Shown here piece after piece: positions 25,330 through 36,700 of a stretch of DNA of 64,000 bases. The position numbers were made by a program, and so were the translations under genes. The notes under the pieces were generated by a model. It saw only the letters and a program-made list of their open reading frames with translations. It searched no databases and had not been told where the DNA came from. This DNA comes from Sinohyriopsis cumingii (lineage: Eukaryota; Mollusca; Bivalvia; Unionida; Unionidae), in contig JAPYKE020000033.1 of NCBI GenBank assembly GCA_028554795.2, positions 4,817,501 to 4,881,500 on the forward strand, given 5' to 3'. The number at the start of each line of letters is the position of its first letter. Within the stretch, counting starts at the first letter, position 1.

Positions 25330-27349
25330 TAAACTGAAAATCACACTGATAGTCATTTTATTATCACAAGTTCTTTTGAATCATGTTTGCTACTATACAA
25401 ATATTTTTGCCAATTTGTGTTGGGATCAACCTAGGCTTTTTACAGAATTGATCTCAATATAAACAAACATCTGGGTCAAAATCAAAGGCCATGATCATTA
25501 TTTTGCAATGTTCATCCTTTAACGATTATGCACCACTTTTGTTAATGCTGTATCAATTCAAACCATTTGAGATTAAGGAAATATACTTGGTATACTTATA
25601 TATCATTATTAGAAAGTATGTCATATACTATATTTGAGGGTCTGTCTTAAAGTTAAAGGTCACATGTCAAAATTTTAAGTTTTACCATCCCATTTTCATT
25701 TCAACTCTTAAGTCTATAAGCTGCTTAAGATAAATGGATGAAATTTAGTGCACTTATATGTTATCAGGTGTCAATATTTTAAGTGTCATACACATTTCAT
25801 TAGTATAATTATATAGTATCACTTGTCAATATTTTAAGTATCAAACAGATTTTCTCAGTCAGTCAGGCATCTAGCGTGAACAAGCGAGTTTAAAAATAAG
25901 TTATTCAAGTTGTTTCAACTGTCATCAAGTGACTTTCAAAATAACCTATTCACGTTATTATTATCCTTTCAAAAACCAATGTAATTCTGCTTTGTTTAGT
26001 GTTTTGCGCATATTTATACCATCTGGGAAACATAACACATAGGTGATTTGATATTTCTCACCAGAGTGTTTAACATGGGAAAATGAGGCAACAAATACAC
26101 GTTTTGTGCACATTTGGGTCATTATTTTATGTTCTTTTTACTGTTAAAATCGACAATGTTAAATACGATTTAGGAAAAGCTCAGATCTTTTCCTATCATA
26201 ATATACCTCTTTCCCAAGTGCTTCAGCATTCCTATTTTTAATTTTAACCATTCCTACTTAAGTGAATTGAGATTTTAGATTTTCTTGAAAAACAGGACTT
26301 TCGGTGTGTTGGGTTCACGTGAACATAATGCGTTTATGTTAATTACGAACTTATTCCGTATAATACCATGCACAGCTACGACAAATCTGATATCCTTACC
26401 TTGGATTGGCAATATTACAAATTATTTCTCTGCCGTTGAACATTGATCTTAGCGATTGAATATTGTATATGTGTTGATATTCAGTATAAATTTAACATTA
26501 TATCTGATAAAAGTCATACTGGTACCACGATGTATGCATGCAGCCAATACAAATAGTAAACAGTTGTTAAAAGTGCTCATTTAAAAGAACGCCATTATAA
26601 TTGTCACATGGGCTAAAGATGGCAATAAACAGAGCATGCCTTCGTTTCAGTGTTTAATAGCGCATCAGCACATTAATTTCTTTATGGTGCTAATTTAAAA
26701 ATCATTATAGGATAGATTATTTAATTGACAGACAGGAACTGACCATATATTATTGCCATGTATGGTCCTTCAAGCGTGTAGCTGTTGGCTTTGTATTTCT
26801 AGATTACGAATACCTCAGTCACTGCTCTGGAATAGCCCATTAAGTTAATGTGCATTGCTAAAGTTGAAGAAATAAATTTATTAGAAATTATGTAAAATGA
26901 TTATTCAAATATAAGGCATGTTGAAGAAATAAAATTATTCACACATTGCTGTCTTGAACAAACCTGTTAAGCCATCTGATTTATATATTATTGATTTTTT
27001 TTTAATTGGCGGCAAGGTTCTTTGGGTTTTTTAAGTAGGAGTGAAATGCATATATACAATGTTATTACTTCGTTAGTTTCGAGTAGACAAAAGATTTCAT
27101 ACTTGAAACGAAAATATAGAATCGTAGCTGTCATTCAGAGATGGAATCATCTATATATGGACTCAAGCTCAACAAAACTCTGTTTAAGAACTGGTTGACC
27201 TGTGAACGAAGTTCGACTTATGAAACTTATTTAAGGGTGGGGAATGTTATATTTATTTTTCATATAGGTAGGGAATGTTATAATTATTTTTCAAACTCTG
27301 CAAACACCATATTTATTAAAATAAATTACTTCATATCTCATGCAACATA
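25330..27349. other. Intron or intergenic, nothing recognised
   Basis: AT-rich DNA with no domain-bearing frame, no RNA gene and no clear repeat in a reading of both strands. Confidence 0.5.
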
Positions 27350-29500
27350 GCTGTAATCGCTAATCCCTTTCTTCAAACATTACTTAAATTTAGAGATATT
27401 AAGTCTTTGCTCAACCAAATTATTTTCAAAGGTTTGCTTTTCAAAAGTAACTTTTTTGATTTGTTCTGTTTGTTTTCAGTCTGTTAAGATGCATTCTACT
27501 TCAGTACATGTACACTTTACCTCAAGGTTAATACAAAATTAAGTCAGCTGATTCAGATTTAAACACTATCTTTAGACAATACTTTAAATTGCTCAAAAAG
27601 TTAACTTTTTATATGCTCAAGTTTCTACTGTACGATTGTAAACTTTTGTAACTTTTTATTGGGGGCCCGGGTGGATGATCGATTTAAGGTGCTCACCCTT
27701 ACATATCTCTGTTGTCTAACCTCCGTCTCAGTTTGGCCAGCGTGGGCATGTGAGAAAACTTGATAGTAACTTACAGTGATTTTCTAGGGTTCTTCTGCCA
27801 CCATGTACTGAGTATTTATGTGCTTAACAAATGGCGTTAAACCCACGAAACCAAACCATACCTAATGTTCATGAAACACGATTCCATAATCCCTTGTTCA
27901 ACATCACATTAATTAATTTAAAGATCTCAGATCTTCACTGAACCAACTTATTTTCAAAGGGTCTGATTTTAAAAAATAATTTATTTCAGCCTTATTTCTC
28001 CCCTTTGTTGCGATGGATTCTACAGGTGAACTTCACCCTTATTTGCAAATTTAAAAAATACCAGCATTTCAATTAGCTGATCAGGGTTCTAACCTGATAT
28101 TGAGATAACTCTTAACCTTCATAAACAATAATTGATTTTATGGCAACACAGTCAAGTGCTTAATGTATGATTTAAAATGTAAAATTTAAATCAAATCAGT
28201 TAATTGTTTTCTCTAATGTAACATAGTGTTTGCCTGATTTTGCACTTCAAAATTTCATAAAAACATCACTTATCTTTTGTTGCAGCAAAACCATGCTTTT
28301 ATTGTATGATTTTAAATGCACTTAAAATAAATGACCTCTTTTCTCATCCAGCATATTTACAATCCCCTTCTTCAGTTATTGCATATATTTATTTTATGAC
28401 GTTGGATCTCTGCTGAACCAAGCTATTTTCAAACGGACTGCATTTTAAAAATAACATGTTAGAGTTATCTTTCTTTTGATCTCAATCTGGAAGCATTTTA
28501 CATGCCAACATTGCCAGAAGTAAAAGAAAAATTGAAGACATCAGTTTTGCACTTTTTAATCAGTTAAATTTTGCACTTCATCAAAACATAACTTCCGTTT
28601 CGTTGCAACACACGGTTTCAGTATATGATATTAAAACATTTGTTACAACACTGTTCTAATCTAACGTATGATTTTTAAATTTAATTAAATGAATTTTGTC
28701 TTTTAGATGCAGCATGGTCCTAATCCTTTCTTTAAACATTACTTCAATTAATTTGAAACTGTTAAAGCTGAGCGCAACCATATAATCTCGCATGGGCCTG
28801 CTTTACAAAAATAACCTAGTTGTTGTTTGGTTTTCTCTTGATTTACAACTTGCATGCAACTATTCTACATGTATACTCCTCCACAAATTTAAAAAAAAAA
28901 AGAATTTCAGTCATCAAATTGGGGCTGAGAAAATTTTATGTTGCATCAAAATTCTTACGTTTTCTTGCAACATGTTTAGAATTGTAATATGTGGTTTATA
29001 ACTTTAATATAAATAAGTTAACATCTTTTTATGCAGCACAGTTATAATCCTGGCATATAATATTAAATTTAAGATATCAAATTGTACTTTACCAATGGGT
29101 GTTTTTCAAAAACTAACTTTTTTGAATTATTTTTCATTTTTTCTCAGTCTGTTTAGATACATTCGATATTAACACATTTCCCATTTTCAGTTAACTTATA
29201 AGTGTCCTAAGCTGATTTTGAGATACATTTTACACTTCATAAAAGATATAGCTTCCTCTTGTTGCAGTATAGCCAGGGTTCTAAAGCATGATTTTGAAAC
29301 ATTTGTTACAATGCTGTTGGAATAATATAAGGCATCTTACAATTAATTCAAATGAATTACCTTTCTTTCCTTGAAACATATTTCTAATCTCTTCTTCAGA
29401 TGTTATTTCGATTATCGCAGAGCTGCAGTCATCCAAGTTATTTTCAAAGGGTATTCGTTTAAAAATTAACTTAGTTATATTTATTTTGTTTTGAGTCTGC
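27350..29500. repeat. Degenerate long tandem array, ~340-bp unit, six copies
   Basis: The phrase TTATTTTCAAAGGGT..G.TTT followed by AAAA.TAAC recurs at about 27420, 27949, 28424, 28780, 29090 and 29439. Each is preceded by TAATCCCTTCTTCA-like and TTGCTGAACCAA-like phrases. The spacing is 310-350 bp, except copy 1, where a SINE of about 200 bp is inserted, and the second interval (475). Copies are strongly diverged, so the array is old. It lies in the intron separating the KH-like and protease exons. Confidence 0.7.
27660..27858 (+). mobile_element. tRNA-derived SINE, old diverged copy
   Basis: Begins GGGGGCCCGGGTGG and shares with the 43.5-kb SINE the blocks AGCGTGGGCATGTGAGAAAA, GGGTTCTTCTGCCACCATGTA and AAATGGCGTTAAAC. 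The tRNA-like head is decayed (no clear B box), so this copy is older than the one at 43514. It interrupts the first copy of the 340-bp array. Confidence 0.7.
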
Positions 29501-30593
29501 TAAGATGCAATCTACATATACAATTTACACTAATTGAACACAAATACCAGTTTGCATTTTAATCCACTAATCAGAGTTTTAGAATTATTTTCAGATAACT
29601 TTAAAATTAAAAAAACAATATTTTTGTTGTAACAAGACCAGGCTTCTAATGCATCTTTTGAAACTTCTACAAAATCTAAGGGTGTTCTGGTTCTGGCATT
29701 TTCTGCACTCCTTACAGCAGGATAATAATTAGGTGTGAATGTAAAGAAATCCACTGCCACAAAGGACCAATAACCCCCACTGCTAGGACTATGTACCATG
29801 TAATATGATTACCAACAAGTAGATATCAACACAGTCTGTACTAAACCAATATTGTGAAGACTGTTCCAGGGAGCAGAACATGAACAGTTAACATATCTTT
29901 ACAGAGCAGCATATCATATACGTTGCTGATAAATGAAACATTCCAGTTTATTTATTTTTTAGACATGTGTTCATTACTTTTTCACATTATTATGATAGTG
30001 TTGCTTTTTAATATTCTTGCAATAGCTTTAACTGCTATATGGTGCCATTGCTATCATCAAACATCTTATTCATTTATTTATTTAGTTATAAATTTGTAAG
30101 AGCAAATCATCTTCTAGGTAAATATTCTTATTTTCCCAGCATACTCTCATTTCAATTCATATTTTGTAAGAAAGGTTAATTATCAAAATTTGATTGAAAC
30201 ATAGCTCTTTAGAAATCAAGAAAATATAAATATAGTTTATCAAAATTTGACTATTCTTCTTGCATGCAGAAAAATTTTAAAACTTTCGCTTGTCATTCTA
30301 AACTGAAATTTTGTGCCATCTATTTTTACTTATTTTGTATAGGTTTAGCTGCAAATATAAAGCTTTCTCAACCTTTGTTTCATTATTTAGTATAATATTA
30401 GTATGATCCTTTGCAAGAAAACAGAGCTGATTTTAAGTGATGATACTCATTCTACTTTTCAGTTATTGGTGAACGACATAGAAATCAATTTTGTAATCTG
30501 ATATACAAATATTAAGACATAAAAATGATTAAACATTGTTTTCATGAATATTTGCGACTAATATTTATCAGATATCAATGTTCCTTTTTCAAG

Positions 30594-31658
30594 CCATGAC
30601 TTCACCCTTAGAATTCCAGTGTCTTAGTGATATTTTGAAGGGAAAGGATACCATTGGAGTTCATAACATTTGTGCAATAGAAGAAGATACTATGGCTCAA
30701 AAAATTCTAGCATTTTTGCAAGGAAATACTGACCCAAAACTTAAGAAGCAAATATTGCTACACCTCTCATCGCAGCTGTCAGAACAATTAAAGCAAGTGC
30801 TCAAGAAAGTTCATTTTGTTGTTTGGCCTGGTACCAGTCTTGCTGATGGAAGAACTATTTTTGTATGTGTATATAAAGGCACCATTGAAGAAGGTCCGAA
30901 GAGCTTTTATGACATAGAAATATTTTATAGCGATTACGAAAAACCAAGAGGAACTCCATTGTTTCCTCGTAAAGAACTTTTATCAGATGAAAAAAATTCG
31001 AGCTTAACATACGAAGATGCAGCTTTTGTGGAGAGAGCAATAAAGGAACATGGAGATTCTCTTTTTGACAAGCACAGTAACTTAGAAGCTATAAGTGGCA
31101 GTTCATTTGTGCTTTCTATGAGTCAAGGTTTCATTCAGCGTAAATGCGTAGTGTTGTACTGTCAGATGAAAGGAATTGCACCATATGGGGAAGATCTTTT
31201 CCCAACAAGTCTTCAAGTAGGAGATATATCTTTACATGTTGATGTGGTTGAAGGTTATTTCAGATATGGTATGTTTGAACAGAACAGTATAGTTGGCAGA
31301 ACAGAATGGCATGATCATCTACGAATGGGAGTTAGCATCGGCGTAAAAGAAGAGGATCTAGCAGGAACACTTGGGCCATTTGTAAAATTAGGAGAAACAA
31401 GTTTCGGATTCCTGACATGTGCTCATGTGGTCAGTTGTCGAGAAAAAGTGAAGGTGCTTCAACCAGCAAATGGTGAGTCGAATCCGGATAAACCCGACTC
31501 TGAGAGATATTGTGGCCAAGTTCTGAGGGTTGCTTTCACATCAAACGGTCTGACTGATAATGTTGGTGTTGATGCAGCTTTAGTTCAAATAGAAGGAAAG
31601 AGGACAATTGATCCTAGAAATTTCCCCACTATTCCGCAAACAGATTTACTCAAAGCTG
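30594..31658 (+). CDS. Trypsin-fold protease, first large exon (catalytic His and Asp)
   Basis: Encodes about 355 residues. The first ~240 are a helical and alpha/beta region of unknown class. The protease fold follows: catalytic His in FLTCAHVV (codon 31424-31426) and Asp in GVDAALVQIE (codon 31571-31573). No signal peptide or membrane segment, so an intracellular enzyme is likely. It begins either by splicing (TTCCTTTTTCAAG|CC, phase 1, fitting exon F) or at its own ATG at 30596, which has a good GCCATGA context. Donor GCTG|GTAGGT after 31658, phase 1. The surrounding motifs look more like bacterial and NAL1-type trypsin-like peptidases than secreted chymotrypsins, an inference from pattern. 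Confidence 0.85.
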
Positions 31659-32744
31659 GTAGGTTTGATTGTTTTGAATGTCTATTGAATTTGAAATTAC
31701 TACATATATACAGATGTTATATTCTAAATCAAATCTGCTGGGCAACATGAAACAGTTTTAAAAGATGTCAATACTGATAGAAGCGCTTTTCTCTAGAGTT
31801 CCTAGAATTAATAGTATCGAGGAATGTGATGCACACTAAAGCATTAAAGAAGTGTGTAAATAACCATTAATCTCTTGTAGGCATTAGCTACAGTAAAAAC
31901 TTCCTCGTTTATTTTCGTTGTCTTATGACCTTTTTAAAGCTGTACATTGCATTAGGTTTACACACAGAATCATTGCACCAAGACTGTAATAATTGCAACT
32001 GAATTCTTAAGAAATAACTGGAATCTTTTGTACAAGTGACAGAATTAGATGTTTCCCTTGTGATCCTAAGCAAAAATCCAGAGCTCAAGACAGGTTTTAT
32101 TTCTCAGCATAACTTAATGCTGCTTTCTGTCGAATACATATAACATTTATATCTACTTAGCAAATCTCTGTGAAAATAAAGACAAGAATACTACTGATTG
32201 TCTTAGGACTACAATAGGATGCAATAACAGCCCACTTGCTGAAAATTAATAAAGCAATAACTATAACACGACAAGAAAGCAGGCAATTAGCTTCCAGATA
32301 ATACACTTAAACTACCGAGACAAAAGAGGATGAAATATAAAACATAATAACATATTTTAGTCTAATATATTTTGTGTTTGAAAACAATTGAAAATTAAAT
32401 TGGTGTTTCTGCTTGTTTTCATCTTCCTTTGACTGATCTTATGCAAAAATGCTCTGCTCATTCAGTCAAGAGAATATCTGGTCTCAAAAATGTTCAGTAC
32501 ATATCTCAATTTAATATCACTTTTGATTCCCTGTGAAAATCAATTATGAACATTTGAAATATGATTTCTGGTGCAAGTGTTCGGTTTTACAAATTCATAA
32601 TGCACACACACAAGCACACACAACTTTTCAACTGATATAATTTTGAACATATACTACTATGAAGTGAAGAAACTAAGAACCTTATTCCTCATAATTTGAA
32701 TTTTTGATTGTTCTCCAAAGACAATTCCGGATATTTTCTTGCAG
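31659..32744. other. Intron between the protease exons
   Basis: AT-rich, with GT at 31659 and a TTTTCTTGCAG acceptor at 32744. No coding or repeat signal beyond a short (CA)n at about 32603-32620. Confidence 0.8.
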
Positions 32745-33199
32745 GTTTTGACCACAAAAAACCACCATCCTTGGGCCATGGACCGTCTGTGAGTGATCTT
32801 TCTTTTGAAGATATCCAAGGGAAACGAGTAATCAAGTGTGGTAGAACAACTGGCCTTACCAAAGGGTCACTGGAATTAAATGGAGCTTGGATTAAGAGGC
32901 GGGATGCAACTATGTTATTGCCAAATAGTTCATCTAGTGTAACCATGAAAGGGCAATATATTGTAGAAAGGCATGGGGACACTCCATTCTTTGACCTTGG
33001 GGATTCTGGAGCAGCTGTATTTGTAGCAGACAAGGAGAATGAACTAACATGCATTGGCTTAGCAACTGGAAAATTAAATGAATTTCAATGTGTTGTGACG
33101 CCTATCAAGTGCGTGTTAGATGCTCTTGGTTTAAGACCAGACGATCTGGCATTCAATGACGATATTGATGTGAACATGGAAGAAGATATGGAAATATAA
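32745..33199 (+). CDS. Trypsin-fold protease, last exon (catalytic Ser)
   Basis: Encodes about 150 residues and ends at TAA 33197-33199. It carries KCGRTTGLTKGSL, a conserved strand block of this peptidase group, and the nucleophile motif DLGDSGAAVFV (Ser codon 33005-33007). With the His and Asp of the previous exon it completes the triad. The tail is acidic (DDIDVNMEEDMEI). Joined by phase 1 across a 1.09-kb intron. All three catalytic residues and the oxyanion glycines are intact, so activity is expected. The substrate cannot be told from sequence. Confidence 0.88.
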
Positions 33200-33737
33200 T
33201 GATCTCATATTGTGAAATGACATTTATCTTCTGTCAGAGACTATGCTTGGTCATTGCTTAATATTGTAAAATGCAGTAATCTAACTAACATTTATTGTAA
33301 ATTATTTTAAATTGTGTTTAAACTTACAAATTACCATTTTGTAACTTCATTTTGCCTCAGATAGCAGACCATCAGTACACTCCAGTTTTACATGCATGAA
33401 ACAAAACTTCATTTTCATTTTGTTTAATAATGCACTTCTTCAAACCTTTCTATTTTTTATCTTCCATTTATACAGTACTATTTCGTTTGGTTAATTTGGT
33501 CTTCTCTACTAACTACATTCATTCAATTGTTTATTTGTTTTTTTTTTTCCAGTAGAAATGCATGTAAAGTATGAATATTTTGGAATTGATTCTCATACTA
33601 ATGAATTCAGACTTTCTTTGAATAGAATTTCTCAATTTTAAATGATCATATATATTTTCTTGCAAACCGATATCACTGTAATGCATATATAGTTATTGAC
33701 AAGTCGGTGTCTTGTCAGCTGCAATGTTAATTCTTAG

Positions 33738-33743
33738 ATTAAA
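33738..33743 (+). terminator. Candidate polyadenylation signal of the protease gene
   Basis: ATTAAA about 540 bases after the stop codon; no AATAAA was seen closer. Tentative. Confidence 0.2.
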
Positions 33744-36700
33744 GTTCTTCCGGGTTTGGTAGATGATGAATTTATTAACTGATATCAGAACCATAATTCA
33801 GCATATTTTATTTAGAACACTGGCTACCCTTTCCCACTATGTTCGAATTCAATTCCAGAATGTATTTTACAATAGATAGAAAAATTAAGGCATATATAAG
33901 GGTATATTCTCCCATGAAATTTATTGCAATCAAACAAGATAAAAGGTAAATATGTATCATGATGAAGCCTAATTATAATTTCAACACTTGTTTTATGTCG
34001 AAGGACTGCTGCATATAAACTCCGATCATTTTACATTCAGGAGTGCTCATTAAAATTAAACTCTGGGAATCCTATTTTAACATTTTAGAAAACCACTTAC
34101 TGAGAACTATTGTCCATGAATGATAAGATAAAATCATTATTGAAATGTGTAATGGAATCCAATGAAATGTTTACGTGCATTTTCCCAGGAAGTCTATTGC
34201 ACCTAAATCATTATTTGATGTACAATATATCATTTGAAGCCTAATGCCGTTTATTATGTATAATTAATTTGCATTGTTTGTTAGTTTTAAATTAGTTTTA
34301 TTTTCTTATCTGCTATTGTAATGCTATTGTAATGGTTCATGATATGCTGGTCTTAATTTTGTCCTAAATTAAGTTTTTTTTCTACTTGACATGAATTATT
34401 GATTATTTTTAATTCTGTAGCTTGCAGATTGGAATCTTTACATTATTTATTGCAAATTAATGATATCACAGAATTATAATTTGTATCCATTATCTTTGCT
34501 GAAAATGTTACTTATATCCTTTATTATTTCCTGCCTCATATTTCGCGCAACTCGACAGAAGATGCGAATCATATAACAGTTGCTGACAACAGCTTCTTTT
34601 GTTGTTTTACATCTTTCTAAATGCTTCTTGCTCCCTCGTGGCTATTGATAACTCTATTAAAGGTATGACAGTAATATACAACTGAAGGTAATTTGGATTC
34701 AGGTTCTTTGAAATATCTTCCTAAATGTCTTCACCAAAATTCCAGTTTGAAGAGAAAATTCAACATCATTCTCATTTTTCTTTTGTGTAACTTTCATTTG
34801 TTGCACTTTTTGTTGGTGTCAACCTGCATTTGCAAATGTGAGAGCTTTTCGGCTACACTACCGATAACCTTTATCAGATAGCCGTGCTCTCTAAGATTTT
34901 TTCAACGATTTGTTTTGGAAAAATGTATTAAAGTATGAAAGCTGCCACTCCAAAGTTTGCCAATATTCACCTATACCATTCCCTCGTCATATTACGTGGT
35001 AGGTAATATTTTATGATCGTAAGAAGGACATACGGAAGACCAGCTAAGATATGTTTGCTCTGGATCCATATAAATATCAAAGACAAGAACAAAAGAGGGA
35101 TATTACACTTCCTGAGCAGTTGCATATGTTTTGCAAACTTACATAAATGATCAACACAGGTTTTCAACGTGCATCCGACTGAGGATGTCTAAAACTTTAA
35201 TGGCATATTCCTTAGATCTGCCCATATTCATCCTCTGTATTTGGAATAATGTGAGTGTTGGTCCTTCCTTCCCTTGCAAACATTCTAAACTGTTAGGCCT
35301 CAGTGTAACATTCATGGGACACTGGAAAACTTTATTAAGTTCTAATCAGACTCATTACTGCATGTCACTTCATCAAAAACATCAATTGAATGAAGTATGG
35401 ATGCTGTTTGTTACAAAATGCAGTGTATTCAAAATGATCTGTGCCCCAAAAAATACTTTATTTCTCACACATTCCATGAACGATAAACCTTCTTGTTTAT
35501 TTTGAAATGCAATATACAAAAGAATATTGAACTCGGCAACCTATGGTGAACTTGAATAATTTAAGTTTAGCTGTACTGCATTATTTTCATAATACTAACA
35601 CTTCTTTGAACTAGAATCTGGCATCAACTTGATTTTCCAGTTCCACTTTCATCATGAATCACGGAAGCTGTAATGTGGCAAAATGACCCCGTAGGAAAAT
35701 GATCCCTGTATTTTTACATAGAATAATGACCTACTAGCTCATAGAAACATGACACCACTCATAGAAACGTGACCCCCTTGAGGGTCATTTTCCTACAGCT
35801 CACTTAGTTATATGAAAGTACATTGAACAAGAAATTAAGCTACTGTAATGATAATTACAGGGATTAGTTATTATATATATACATATCTTCTAGTACATTA
35901 ATAAGTAATATGTACATGCATGCATATATTATCTACTATAATGGAGCAGATCAAAATTGCGACATCATGATATGGTATTGATTTTGACTGTTCTCAACCA
36001 GACACAATAGTTTTCTACCAATAATGTTTAATAGAATAAGTCATGACTTGTCTTATTCTCCACATGTTTGCTGATTTGGAAAACAACATTTAAAATCAGT
36101 ATTTCCAAAACTGCATTAATAACTGTTCAGTGTTACTTATACAAGATAAGTGTTATATATATATATTTAATAAGCATTGTTTGTTAGTTAAGTTTTTTAA
36201 TTCTTTTATGCCATTATATGCTATGGAATACAATTGATTCTGACCAGATTTGACTTCATCTTGCCCAAAATAAAGTTATTTTCTACCTGACCTAGATCAT
36301 TTATATTTTTTTTAAATTCTGAAAAAAACTAATACATAGCTAATTTTATCAGCATTGATATGGGTTAACTATTAGGATTATTATCTTTTTCATGAATCAA
36401 GGCTATTGTGTTTACTATGTTCTTTATTATAATTTTAGTTCTAGACTTTCTGATTATAATTCAGATTTTGTCTTGCAAACATTTAGAATCTTCAAGAATG
36501 AAGTTCTCCATTAAGTAACAGTTTTTGTTAGCAAATGTTAATTGTGACCTGAGGTCAAATAGAGGACTATTTAATCTTGTTACTAGAAAAAATTATTAAT
36601 TCATGCTGTCAAATCTGGTCAGAATCAGTTGTATTATTTTTGTGTCCAGTGTTTCGTTTGGACTGGAATTTTTTTTTATTCAAAAATTATTTATTTACTG

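Noticed and set aside
35131-35505. 124-codon plus-strand frame
   Set aside because: No motif, no repeat of the frame in related sequence, AT-rich context; the length is possible by chance in 64 kb.
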